A DNA stretch of 64,000 nt. Source: Undaria pinnatifida (taxonomy: Eukaryota; Sar; Phaeophyceae; Laminariales; Alariaceae). The position numbers were made by a program, and so were the translations under genes. This document shows positions 1-12,600 of the stretch, piece by piece (within the stretch, counting starts at the first letter, position 1; every line of letters starts with the position of its first letter). The notes under the pieces were generated by a model. It had not been told where the DNA came from. It made no database searches and saw nothing but the letters and a program-made list of their open reading frames with translations. The stretch spans positions 8,826,620-8,890,619 of the forward strand of contig JABAKD010000002.1 of assembly GCA_012845835.1 (NCBI GenBank), in the 5' to 3' direction.

Positions 1-1074
1 CTCCTACTTTTTGTTTTTTGGTGTGTCAAAGGCGCACGCGTAAATCGGAAGAAGAAAGTTGGGGTAGTATTATTAACCCAAAATAGCTGTTTCGTTTCGC
101 CCAGAGCTATCTATGTTTGCGCACGTCAAACAGACGACCGACCCGTACTTGATGACGTAGATATTTGAAGGGAGATCTGTATCATCTGTATGATCAAGCT
201 AATGTTATAGGGTGGGGGCTACATGATCTGCAGGATCTATTAATAGAAAATGTTTCGGGGTTGGATGCTCTATGTAAAGATCCTGCACAATAACCCATAT
301 AGGCAGATACAGGATCTACTGTAGATATCTACATGATCTATGCGATCTAGATCGTGGTCTGTCCCGGATGATGTGTTTGAAAGGCGTACGCTTGAGTCGA
401 GACCCCCCAGTGGTGGGTGATCTGTAAGCCCTACGGCAAGGGCTGCAAGTTGGCTGGCGGCTGCTCTTTCGCTGCTGCTGTCGAGGCGTTTCCATCCCGC
501 CTCCCCCCCATCGCGCTCTCGCTGTCCCCCCACGCCCCAGCCCCGTTCTTGGCTGGCGGAAAAGGCGTTTCGTGAGCAATTTCTGACAGCTAGACGGAAC
601 CCCCGCGTGCTCTGCATGGGCTTGGTAGGGGTACGAGGGTCTGTGGCCTAACGTCTACCTGGTAGGGCCATGCGTGATACTGAGTACGCCCCCCCTCGCC
701 GAACACCTCACGGCGTTTCGCCCTTGGTGCAAGCAATGCCTGCCTGGTCGGTGAAAACCCGACGCCCTCCATCCCGACTTTGCAGGGATGCGAGGGTCTA
801 TGGTCCTACAGATCTCGGCCATGCATGATAATGCGACACAAAAGGCGAAGCAGGAAGGGGAGAAATCAAGCGAAATTTTTCATGTAATTATATGGCAACA
901 ACATTATAAGCGCCCCATAGTTGGAGCTGCCCCTACTACAGTAGATGTAGGAACGGTGTTCCGCCTCGAACGGGATGTGTGTGGTCGAATGACTAAGGCC
1001 AGCAACGTATGAATACCCCCCCTCATTCTCCCGCGCCGTGCCCCCAGTGTCCTTGACTAGCCGTGGAGGCGTTA

Positions 1075-1107
<33 letters not shown>

Positions 1108-1271
1108 GCATGCCGATCCCCCCTGTTCCTCAAACCTGTCCTTTCGCCTTAGGACGCGTCGTGTCACACTCACATCCCCGCGCGCGCCGTAACCCCCTCT
1201 CCCCTCCCTCCCTTGTGACCCCCGTCGCCCTGTCCCGTCCTTGGCTCGCTTTGTCCCTTGTCACGTGACAG
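1..1271. other. Intron or upstream part of the FabD gene; no coding exon seen
   Basis: No segment here matches the N-terminal half of FabD (the catalytic-serine motif was looked for and not found), so the earlier exons lie to the left of the window. The stretch holds one reverse copy of a GATC-rich dispersed element (about 130-345), two partial copies of an element that ends in a cytosine run (about 600-700 and 715-1105), and an uninterrupted run of 29 C at 1077-1105 followed by pyrimidine-rich DNA leading to the acceptor at 1270-1271. Confidence 0.6.
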
Positions 1272-3310
1272 ATCGCGAACTTCTTGTGCAACGGAAACTA
1301 CGCTGTGTCCGGGTCTTCAAAGGCGTGCGACGTCGTGGAGCAGATCGCGAAGCCAGACTTCAAGGCGCGGATGACAGTGCGCCTCGCCGTGGCGGGGGCT
1401 TTCCACACCGACTTCATGGAGGCGGCGGTCGCGAAAGTGAGGGTTGCTTCCTTCCCCTTCCTTCCCCTTACTTCCCAAAGTGGATGGCGGAGTAGTGCGA
1501 ATTTTGTACCAACCGCCTGACCCTATCAGCATAAACGGGCCGCGCTAATGTCCGTCGGGTGTCATATCGTGTGTCGTTGGACGCTATGAACGTTGTACCA
1601 CGTCCTCATTTTTTTGTTCCGAGGAAAAAACGACCCCCCCCCCCCCCCCCCCCCGCCTCGCCTCCTTCTCCCTCTCCCCTTACCCTGCCCGTCCCTACCG
1701 ACCAATGGGATGGATGTCGGTGCATTTTTGTTATTGGGGGTTTATCTGTGCCAATAGCTGGGCTCCGTGCTGGACTCGATCGACGTGAAGAAGCCACGCA
1801 TCCCGGTGGTGTCCAACGTCGACGCCGAACCTCATTCGGACCCGAGCGTCATCAAGGACATCCTCAAGAAGCAGGTGCGTGTGGTGCTGTCCATATTGTC
1901 TACGGTGAAACCATGCCTATGTTAGCCCTCTGAGGATGTCGAGGTACTGTCTACTGTAGCAGTACAAATGCCTATTAACGCTTTTGGGACGACGAGCTAC
2001 TGTCTACGATAGCGTTAAATGCAATAGTACCCCGCTTGAAAATGCCGAGCTGTTGTCTACTGCAGCACTTAACGCTTATTAACGTGTGTAGCGCTGCGCT
2101 CACGTAATTGTGGACCAGAGCGTCATCAAGGGCACCCTGAAGGAGCGGGTGTGCAAAGACATCCGTGGTTGTCTGTATCTAGGAAGTCCAGGGGGGGGGT
2201 GCAGATGAATCCCCTCTGTTAATGTTAGACTCTGGTACGGGAGTGCAGCACTATTAATAAACGTGTTACAGAGTTACAATGCTACGTACATACTTGGTAC
2301 GGTAGGTTGGGAGCCGTTTGTTTTGCAAAGCATCGACTAGTGACAGTCGCAGCTATGAGAGTGAACGCCTTTAGAATCGCGCCCACAGTTTTGAAGCAAA
2401 TTACCTGCTATTAGTGTAGGATCATTTTTTGCATTTCTGAAGGGTTAACGCCTCGGGAGCTAACTGCACCCACGCCGTTTTGAGGGACAAAGTACTTGGC
2501 ATTTGTGTAGAATCAGTTTTTTCAGTTGTAGAATGGTTGGTCCCTTTAGGTTTTGAATTTAGAACTTCGGAAAGAAACGTTGTCGAAATATTCTAACTAA
2601 TCAGCATCTGCCACAAGAAGCAAGTCGGCAGCTGCTCGCTAAAGGGGTGGTTGGTTTTACGTCCCGAACTACGATCGAAAGAGTTGTACAACACGCGCGC
2701 AGCATGAATGGACTGTGGAGAAAGGCAAACACCTGCGACCATGACCTTTTCCAGAAGGTCGCTGAGGGTAAAATCTATCTAACGAGTTGAGCTGGAAAGT
2801 AAAAGGTGGTAATTGAAAACAGAAAAATGGCGCACCGTGCGCCACGTAAGAATGCGAGCCTCTGGCCTTAACTATGAGGCTCCCAGCCCTTTTGCTAACG
2901 CAAGCATGATCCCACTCTATGTGTTAATGGTTGTCTCCGCAACATGTGTGTAGTGACTAAGGGTTTTAGCTGCATCGCGTGCTGTACGTGCAGCGAAAGA
3001 AAGATAGCCCCGTTGGCTCCGAAATACTATTAATAGCCATCCTGCTATATATTTACGGTTTTTATCGCCTCACATCTGGACTACTTTGATCGCGTTTTTT
3101 GGGTCCCGTTCGCGTTTAGTTGACATGCCGGTGTTGCCATCGAATGCTAAACTTGAGCAGGTGACCAACCCAGTTCAGTTTGAGCAGAGCCTAGCGAACG
3201 TGATGGGCAAGGGCTTCGAGCACGGGTACGAGTGTGGGCCCGGCAAGGTGGTAGCTGGGATCTTGAAGCGTGTCGACAAGAAGGCGCAAATGACCAACAT
3301 CGAGGTCTAG
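1272..3310 (+). CDS. fabD: Malonyl-CoA:ACP transacylase (FabD), C-terminal three exons, 5' partial
   Basis: FabD moves malonyl from CoA to acyl carrier protein, the entry step of type II fatty-acid synthesis; in algae the nuclear gene product normally works in the plastid. Exons: 1272-1436, 1758-1874 and 3161-3310 (stop TAG). All three start and end in phase 0, with AG acceptors and GTGAGG and GTGCGT donors. The joined 143 residues cover the second half of the family (about 310 residues). Recognisable blocks are NYAVSG, FKARMTVRLAVAGAFHTDFM (the H of AFHTDFM is the conserved active-site histidine), IPVVSNVDA, and the C-terminal GPGKVVAGILKR. The active-site serine and the transit peptide would be encoded upstream, outside the window. 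The gene converges on the CEP76 homologue, whose stop is 3.3 kb away on the other strand. Exons 2 and 3 have degenerate partial copies nearby. The family assignment is firm; plastid location is inference. Confidence 0.92.
1935..2155 (+). repeat. Tandem units and an echo of FabD exon 2
   Basis: A unit containing 'GAGCTACTGTCTACTGTAGC' or close variants recurs near 1945, 1993 and 2050. It is followed at about 2111-2155 by a degenerate copy of the last 40 bases of exon 2 plus its donor: GACCxGAGCGTCATCAAGG...AGCxGGTG is shared with 1840-1876. The copy would translate as DQSVIKGTLKER, compared with DPSVIKDILKKQ in the real exon. Confidence 0.75.
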
Positions 3311-3339
3311 ATATCATAACCATTGATTGGCGTTGTTGG

Positions 3340-3600
3340 CGGTGGGGGGAATCTTGTACCATCGCGACCTAAAATCAACGCAAAGTTATCGCGGGCGAAA
3401 GTCTAGTAATATCGAGGTCTAAATCAACCACATCATGGATTGACGTCGTTATTCGTGGGGGGAACCTTGAAGCGAGTTGGTTGACAGATGGCGCAAATGC
3501 CCAACATCGAGGTATTGACTGGGATCGTTATCGATAATGGGCATCTTGAAGCGGGTTGATTGACAAGAAGGTGCAAATGACCCGCGTCGAGGTCTAAAAG
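3340..3600 (+). repeat. Three degenerate echoes of the end of FabD exon 3
   Basis: The last 50 coding bases (ATCTTGAAGCG...GTCTAG) recur downstream of the stop at about 3347-3430 (most degraded), 3460-3517 and 3541-3598. Copies share CTTGAAGCGxGTTG, GGxGCAAATG and TCGAGGT, each followed by similar 3' flank (AAATCAACC). They are not expected to be translated because they follow the stop codon. Confidence 0.78.
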
Positions 3601-6597
3601 AAATCAACCATTTGCCGTTTTTATCCTTGTGCCGTTTGACACGTGTTGTAGTTTGGTGTGCTTGGGTCGGGTCCCCTTGGTGCGCTTTAGATAGGGTCGC
3701 GCTGTGCGATTGTTGCCTATTGATGCTTGTAGCTCGGCGCGGTTGTTGTCGCTTGACATGTGTCGCTTGGTGGGCTTGGGTAGAATCGCTTGATGCTTGA
3801 GTGGAGCCGGTTGGTGCGCTTGAGTAGGGTTGCTCGGTGCTTTTGTTGGAGTCGCTTGATGGGTTTTGTGTTGGGTCTCTAGTTGGCCGTCTTGGGTTGC
3901 TTGCCCGTTGTGGAGCTGCACCCATGTCTCTATGGAATTTATTTTTTGCGGCTCTGGAGAGACTAACGAGGTCGCTCGCCGCACCTGTTGGGATCGCTCT
4001 GTGCTTTTGTTAAGATAACTCAATGCTTCTGTTGCGCCCTCCGGGAATGCTTAAATGGGTCACTCGGTGCTCTTGGTGGGTTCGCTCGGTGGGCCAGGCG
4101 TCACGATGCTGAGGCGGGCCACCTGTGCCCGATGCGAACGGCAAAAAGAATGTACCAGTGGTAGCAGTGCACTATCTTTCGCGTGCGGGGCGTGGTGGGC
4201 ATTGCACTTATAGTTTCATCTGAGGCAATGTGATGTTGGTTGCTCCGTCCTCGTAGTATTTTGCGTGCAGCTAACTTGTTAGTCACGCGAGGACGAGAGT
4301 TTTCCCCCAATGTCGTATTGCGTGTTTCTGTTTTATCCTTTGCGGGTGTTGAGGCCGGGGATGTCTGTTAGTTGATGTGAGCACCGTTACTACGCCGTAA
4401 GTCTGTCTCGTCGATGGTACGTCGCTAGCTAGTGTATTGGTAGGAGATGGAGTTTTTCGCCTTGCTGTTGACCTGTGGGTGTAGTTGTCTGTATTTCTTC
4501 CTTACCGCTGATTTCCCGGAGGCTGGGACGGCCTGACGGGGGCCAACCAAACGGAAGCGAGGAAAGGCTATAGCAGAAAGAAAGGTATGACCAGGGTGAA
4601 ATTCTGCTGGGGTCTAAACCTAGAGTCGGGGCTAGAAGGTGTACACATTGTTTGGAAGGCGTCAGGAGAGCGCGCCGAGGAGGGGGCCGGGGGGGGAAGA
4701 GGTTAGATAGAGCTACGCGCCGTATCTATGTTGCTGTTTTAGACAAGCCAATCAAAATCGATGTAAACCCCCCTTATTTTATGCCTATTGGTAGCGAAGA
4801 CGCTGTTGTTTGAGCTTAGCAGTCTTGCGGTGCAATCTTTTTGGCAAGGACACTTTTTCTTCTTTCTAGGGTCTAGTTTCATCTACCTGGTACCTCGGTT
4901 TAGAGGGTATGAGACGTCCGCTGGCCTGCAAAACGGGTTCTGAGAGATGACGGTGGATCATGGTCACTCATGCAATCAGCTTTTTGTCGCAACAATTTAC
5001 CTCTGACTACATGGTATACCGCGTGTGACACCACGTAAGAAACTGTTGGTTTTGGGCCAGGTTCCAATTCCTACGTGAGGCAGGGGGTGTGTTACTAATT
5101 GAAGGTTTTGGGAATTGACTGCTGGCGAATTGTGCCAAAATCGAGGCAGAGCCAACCTTCAATACCTCCCAATTTATTAAGGTCTGTCGCGTACTGGCGT
5201 ACTTGCCTGTGGGTACCTCTTGTCTCACGACACTACCCCCTCAAGCGATGTCATTTCAACCTTGCCAACGGGGCGGAACTGGCCTGATAATTATCGACAT
5301 TTTTTTGTTGTAAGAGGTGGGTACGGAGGTGCCTATATCATACGCTTCTTCAATACCTTCCGCCACAACCCTGGAAAACTGGAATCCCTGGAATCATATG
5401 TGGTTTTATGTGTTTTATACATGCCAAGAGCACGGTAGGGGGGATGTTACAATATTATAATTTCATTTCACTCCTGAGTGTAGGCCACTCGCGCGAGCGT
5501 CTCTGTACCCCGCTCCAAAATGGACTTAAAATACTTGGTGAGGTGTAACAAATCCATGGCAGCGATGAATATCGCGAAGCCGAAACGCTCAATCATTAGA
5601 CTAATAGCTAAAGATTGCTAAGAGATAGGGCAGCCGCTCGCGCGATTCCTGAAGAGACATCTCTGCCTTAGCCTCGACCAGATGCCGACGCGTTTAGTGG
5701 TCAGCTCGGCGAGGGACGGTAGCGATTAAGCTGCACGATCAAAACAGTGAGCGGCAGTAGCTGGCCCGCGAACGAGATAAACAGGACAGATTGTGCCATT
5801 TCTGAGCTAGTTTGCGGGGGCCTGAAAAAGCGAGCCAGAAGTAGAAAATAAGTACGCAGCTCGCTATGCCAGGCTTCAGTAAGGTCAAAGGTGACACAAT
5901 GATTCAAGCGGGGCAAGGGCCCGTTGCAGCGACCAAAACACCAACAATGATCGTGTTTCCTTTCATTGGCCTCGTCATACAATCACCCCTTTACAAGCGC
6001 TATGTTCTAATCAGTGCCCTCCGGTCGTAACGAAGATCCCGGGCCTCAAAGCGGGGTCCCACTCCTCCGCGCTACAACAGCCGCCCTCTATGCTGAGGCG
6101 TAGGCAGGTGCATCCCTTCACGTATGTCACGGTACGGGTGCATGTACCCAATGTTTCCTCATATACTCACTTAAGGATCTCTACGCCCCATCCTCCCAAA
6201 AACAAAATCAACACAAAGCGTGCAAATTCAACCTCACAATTAGTTGCTCTTAGCATGTACGTAGATGTCCCCGAACCTACACGCCTTCCATATGTTAATA
6301 CTCGATACCGTTCCACAAACTCCAGGTTTCCTACGTTCAACAAAACCACCTAACATATTTGGGCATAACTTACTTGGAATTAGTGTGCCGTGAGTGTCGC
6401 CGGTCTGACGGGGGACCATCCCATGACCTATACAGTATAGGTATCCATGTACCCAAGGATATTACACAACACAAATGGTACATAGGAATATAGACTACTG
6501 GTATTGGCTAGTTTCTTGGTCGGAGAGCCCCGTCAATAACAAAATCTTGCTTTGCCCCCAACGTGTTACCCCTAGCTCAGCGAACGGCCGTTTAGCG
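3601..6597. other. Intergenic region between convergent FabD and CEP76
   Basis: No convincing coding sequence on either strand. A GC-skewed imperfect minisatellite runs from about 3640 to 4095, with units such as TCGCTTGATG, GGTGCGCTTG and GTAGGGT repeated in varying order. The rest looks like unique or decayed repeat DNA, including a fragment of the AACTTACTTGGAATTAGTG element near 6365-6385. Confidence 0.55.
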
Positions 6598-6694
6598 TCA
6601 GACAACAGCGGGGGCTTCAAAGCGACAGGCAAGCATGATCCACACCGCCACCACTCCATCGGGGTACGGGAACACCACCGATCGCAAGGAAAAC
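6598..6694 (-). CDS. CEP76: CEP76 last exon with stop codon
   Basis: The exon begins after a GTTGGCAG acceptor and completes a split arginine codon (AG from the previous exon plus G). It reads FSLRSVV then FPYPDGVVAVWIMLACRF and stops at TGA. The FxYPxxxxAVWIMxAC pattern is the conserved C-terminus of CEP76. A 219-codon + strand frame crosses it but has no protein-like features. Confidence 0.9.
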
Positions 6695-9600
6695 CTGCCA
6701 ACGCCAAACGTCAGAAAGGGGGCGTTTCAGGGAATAAAACGACAAGACAATGGCTGCTCAAAGTTGGTGTCACAAAAACGTTTCAAGCCTTGCTGAGATT
6801 ATATATTGTTGCTGCCAGGCACACATTATACAACAGCGGCAGGGTTACACGTGCTGCGAGGCAAAACAGAAGGGCACACCCTGACGGTGCATACCGTACA
6901 GCTCTGTGTGCACCTCTTCTTCTCACCACATGGATTAACTCCACACTTTTTCCTCCACCTTCCTCCCTTTTCGTAACTCAGATCCGGGTCACATCGTCGG
7001 CACTCCCCTCCCCCCACCACGATACTTGCTTTAGTTTTTTTCGACGGAGGTGCCGTAAGTTCTTCCCTCGTCAGCTGGTATCGAATTGGCCATACACATG
7101 CTGTGTAGGCGCTATCTGCAGGTCAGCGTTATAAATAAAACACAACCAAATAAACCCCCTTGGGGGGTCGAACTCGACAAATCATTTTACCACGGTGTAA
7201 ACTCTTTGACCACGCCGCATTTTTTTTTCCGCCTTAATTGGACGTATTTTGCCCCCCCTTCAAAAAGGAGGTTGTAGTGCTTAAGGGGTCAATGGTTACG
7301 AGATTTACCACTAGAGCACCGGGGATTGTACCTTAGGTGGTCTCCGCTTGACGCCAAAATGTCGTGGGACACAGCGTTGTCGATGAGTGACGACATCATC
7401 TTGCCGCAGGACCAATGGTCGAAGCACGTGGGGAAGCCTTTGAAGCAATGCCTGCGAAGTGGTAGCAAACCCCGTGAAAGCATGTTTTGGATCGTTTCAG
7501 CTCGGTAACGCTTGTTATCATCATGTCGCACGACCAGTGGTCGAAGCACATAGAGTAGTCCTTGAAGCAATGCCTGCCAAGTAATGCAACCCCATGAATA
7601 TTGGCGACAATTCGGCCAACCACGATATTCTCATGCTGCGCGACCAGTGGCCGAAGCACGTACCAGGTAGGGTGGCCCTTTAGCCAATGCCTGTCGAGTA
7701 CCAATAAACCCCATTAAAGCATGTTATTAATCGTTTCAGCTCGGCCAAGCACGTTAGAGGTCAAGTACGTGAGGTGGCCCTTGAATGCATGCCTGTCAAG
7801 AAATAGTAAACCGCATGAAAGCATGTTGGCGATAGTTGCAACTCGGCCAAGCATGTTATTTTCATGCCGCACGACCAGTGGTCGAAGCACGCGGAGCAGC
7901 CACTGAATCAATGCCGGCCCAATACAATACCAGTCAACGTTCGGGTTTTGCGATAGCAACGCCTGCAGACTTTATTACGAGAAATGTTCGATTTACATTT
8001 AACTGAACACATCTGTCTGCAGCTCGACCAAACATGTTAGCAAACTCCGTGAAAACATGATGTCGATCGTTTCCAAGTTTCCAAGGGGAGCTTGGTCGTG
8101 GCGTTATGTGCTGTGGCCTCTACTAATAGGCACAATATAAAGCGTGGTAGTCCCGATAAGGCACTAATAGGGAGATGAACGTGTGGTATAGTACCAATCT
8201 AATAGGGAATAGCAACAAGTTGTTTAGACTATTCTAATAGGGTTAGAAGAGGGTGGATGCATCCTCCGTTTATCCACCGTTCAGCTTTCTTAACGATAGT
8301 ATGTATTCATGCTGGAACCCGTCCTGCGATTGACACACTCACACAAACCTGCCATACAGCGCTCGACACTCCACTATTTCGTACCATTTTATTTTCACTT
8401 GACGACATCAACGGATTTTCACACCTTCGAGCGAGACGTTGTCGGCCTCATCCGCCCGCGCTCATAAACATTCACACATCGGACACATCAGGATCAAAAT
8501 GAAATCTACTATTACTAATAGACCCTAAATCTGTGATCATACAGTATTACTAGTATCATATGTTGAGCAGGATCTGTGCAGTACAACTCCAAGGCAGGAA
8601 TCAAGTGCTAGCTCAAATAATCCGGCGCTCACCCTCAACATAACCTATAGGCAATGCAGACAATATACCTCAGAGATGTGTCTGCACTGAAAGACACAGT
8701 TAAGGAATAGGACCTCATGTGTCCAATGTGAGCGAAGTTCAAGCTACAGCTACGGACTGTGGCGAAGCGCAAAAAAACAGTACGAAGTACGTCGTTTTGA
8801 CACAAGCATATGACGAATCGCAGGGCTTTCGCGCATGCAATCGTTCCGAGGGGGCGGTGAAATGAGGGTACCAGGGAAGAGGGTAGGGTTTGTACTGCTG
8901 CCCGATCTTCATAGTCGATTGAAACTGTCGCACCCGTCGTGATTCTTGGTCGCTACACTTTAATCACGTCCCCAAAAGGATAATATTAACAGCATACTAG
9001 CAAATAGTCAGTTAAACAGTTAGTTGCACTTTAAAGTATGGCGCACTGTGAGCTTCTGAGGCGGCACACACATAGGCGCTGCCTCAAGCTTGAATATGCC
9101 TCGCTTGGCTCTACCTGTCCGGCACTGCCCCTTGTACAGCATCCTGAAAGTCACCGTTGCCGACGCTAGAACCGTCCACGCGCTCTTGTTCGTACGCGAA
9201 CAACGAAGGGCCTAGTAAGTAGCCAAGCTCATCATCCCACACCTGCGTGCGTCCAAACGCGGTGTGACAAAAAACGGGCAACAAGAAAAGTTTCAAGACA
9301 CAAACGTCTCAAGACTATAACAGTAGTAGCAGAAATCTGCAACATACCTCCCTGGTGTGGGTGCTCATAAGGTTTGACAGGCGGCCAAGATTGCTCAAGC
9401 GACACAACACAGCATGCATGACACGAAAATGGCAAGGGCGCGCAGCTGTAGCCCCCTTACCACAGGGAACGCACATGTTTCGCATCCTTCCAGACGGGGA
9501 CGGGAAGATTTGACCCCTCTAGAACTGTACCCACGCTTCTGGGGATATTCCACTCGGAAATTGTGTAAGGTATTTTATATACAGTTCTAAAAGGGTTACG

Positions 9601-12600
9601 TGCTGTCTACTTTAGAATTCCTAACAGGGCCAAGTGCTGCCCACGTTTTTGGCACGGTCTCAGCACCAACCACCGGTCTCCCTACCGCCAAGCCTCGACA
9701 CGCCACCTTCAGACCTAACTCCACTGCAGTGGGTAAAACCGAACTGTTTTATGCCCTTGGAGCAGTAACCATATTTCTGCGGACATTCCAGTTGGAGTTG
9801 GTGTGAGTCACTTTGGGCGGTAATATTGCGAAAGAAGTCTCCGCACGTCGCCTCACAATCGACCACTCGTTTGCCCTCCGCCAAGCCTCGACACGTCTCT
9901 CCAAGTCCAACTCCTCTGCAGAGGGTGACCCGTTTTGCTTAACCACCAGCCGCGTTTTTTTTTTACAATCTACTTGAATTTAGTGCAGGATATTTGTTGC
10001 CGTCTTAAAAGGGTCCATTGCCGCCTACTTCCTCAACGTCGACCACCCGTTCCCCTCCTCAGGTCCAACTTCATTGCAAAGGGCAAAGCGAACTGCACAA
10101 CCGCTCAAGAACAGCATCCACGTTTGAGATAACTCTCTGCTTCGAGATTGCTGCTGGATGTTATTTACAGTCGGAAAAAAGGTACAAGTGCACCTCATTT
10201 TTTCGCATGTAATCTCACCGTCGACCACTCGTTCCCCTCTCGCCAGGCCTCGACACGCCTTTTCAAGTCCAACTCCACATCTTCGGCCATGCTTTCCGCG
10301 TCCACTTCGGGGCGAAACAGCACCACTCCAGCAGGACCAGCACCGGATAATGAGGGAGACAAGCCTGGGGCATGTCGCCAGGAGGCAGGAGACCATGATC
10401 GATGCGGGCGCGTCCTCCATCAGGGGGAGCACGTTTGGCCAAAGCATTCATAGCATACGAGGCCCCTCAACTAGACTATTGTACTATTGTATTATTAGAC
10501 TGATAGTCAGCTAGACTATTAGACTATTGGATGGACTATTAGGCTATTGGACTATTAGACTGGGACAATTGCACTATTACACTGTTAGACTGTTAGAATG
10601 TTAGACTATTAGGTTTATTAGGTTATTAGACTATTAGACTATTAGACTATTAGATTATTAGACTATTAGACTGCTAGACTATTACATTGTTACGCGGTTA
10701 GAGTAATATATACACTGTTAGACTAGCAAAACTACCCAGCGGATTTGTACAATTATTTTTCGTTCTGCCATACAGTTCTCGATATACTTTTTTTCTTTTG
10801 CACACGCCTCGTACTCTCCAGCTTCTGGACAAGCCGTGTTCACAGGTGTCGTCTCTTCTCCCCCCCGGTTCTTGCCTTCAATTTTTATCGCGCATAGGGT
10901 TCAGCAATCCCACTGCTCGTCGATTTTTCATCGAGTGTTGCTAACTCACGCTCTCGCCCTTTCCGCAAGTCAATTTGTGCACAAGAAAAAGTCCCAAAGA
11001 ATGTATACGAGTGTGCACTCGGCTGGGCTCGAACTCACGAAACTGACCTATACCAGGCTCGAGGATAACCTGATACGCCACCGGGGCGACCGATACTTAC
11101 AGTAACCCGGTGGTCAGATCGTTTATCCGGTTGCACTTTAATTTGTTCATACCCAGTCAAGGCAGTTTTGTGGCGAGGTATGAAGATCCTGAAGCGAGAA
11201 GCACCGCAAGACGAAACATGTACTGTACTGTACTGTACTGTACGGTGCTGTACTGTACTTCGAAGCAGGCACTACTCCTATCCTAGCACGCGTCGTGTTA
11301 CCAACCATTGTAGCTTGAGCCTAGCGGTGCATCACTAGGAGTGACTGTATGTGCTGATCACGGCGGTAACAACTCAGCAAAGCGGCCGATGGGTGGATGA
11401 TGTCCTATTACCGATGAGCATGGCTCTTTGCCTACAGATGGTCACGGGGCTGCACTTTCAGGTATTATCTATCAAGTAAAGGTCATTCCCAACGAACAAT
11501 ACAAAAGCAGAAAAAAAAGTCAGGAATTGTGACAAAAAACGCGAAATTTTTGCAAATCGTGACGTTTTCGTCAGGAACCCTGGTTTTGAATTTTTTTGAA
11601 AAATTCCACAAAATTTTGATGCAGGATTCCTAACAACAACAACAACGAAAATATGGCTTCTGTAAACATGACATTTCAGAATTTCAAAGTGTCAGGAATT
11701 GTGTTTTTTCATCAGGAACCGTAACTTTTTTGCATAGGAACGGCCTTAAGTAACGTTTTTTGCAAGCCAGCTTTTGGGTGAGGTCTAGAGCTCCTCCTGC
11801 GGGGAGCACCATAAATATGTGCGGCACCCTACTGTGTAAACTGTGTAGACTGTATAGCCTGTATAGAGTGTATAGCATGCATCCACAGCGAAGAAGATCG
11901 TGTTCGACTATTACCTGGGGGAGACGTTCTGGAAGAAGCCATGGGTTTCCAGAGGTTAGCGTCCGATATATCGAGGGACGTTCGCCTCACCCGATTATCC
12001 GCCTGTCAAAAAACAAAAAAAAGGGGGGGAACGGGAGGATCCTTTCCGCCCAAGACCATTGCGCAGCAAGCAAAAAGCGGCAAGCATCATGGACTAATCA
12101 CTAGACACCAAACACCAACCTCAATCATGAAACACAAACTATGAAAGTAGCGCAGTGGGTAGCAGTAAACGCCAGGCACGCAGCACACATCGTAACACAT
12201 ATCCCGTACCAACATTCGAGCAGGCGAGGGAAAAATCAAGCAAAATCAGCGGCGGCGCGAGATTTGCAGTTCCAAAAGCGCATCATCTTCCAAAAAGTGA
12301 AAAGGAATATATCAGGGCACGAGATGGCAGAAAATTGAAATTGACTTTTTCAAACGTCTGTGAAATCGATCAGGGAGTCAGGAGCACGGTCACCCCTGCG
12401 TCACCACGGCGCACAAACACCTTCGCAGGGTAACATTGACGCCATGCGTATCCTAAGTGAGGCACTATGAACGGACCCGATGCAAAACCAACGCCCCACC
12501 CCCGCCCGAACGCTGTACCCTCTACCCTTTCTGCCGAGTTACCATCCATCACAGTTGGGGCTTGCATCAGTTTTGTACCTCGCTGTGCACGGGTTGAAAA

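Noticed and set aside
6826-6912. A possible CEP76 terminal exon on the minus strand (VRVCPSVLP)
   Set aside because: It fits the phase, but 6598-6694 gives the full conserved C-terminus FPYPDGVVAVWIMLAC with correct phase and stop.
6475-7134. A 219-codon + strand frame
   Set aside because: It is antisense to the CEP76 last exon and has no domain-like pattern.
11020-11100. A functional tRNA gene
   Set aside because: Acceptor and anticodon stems do not pair; only the promoter boxes are conserved.
11880-11960. A + strand exon-like stretch reading KKIVFDYYLGETFWKKPW
   Set aside because: It looked convincing, but the minus strand of the same bases is the CEP76 exon with NLWKPM, correct phases and splice sites.
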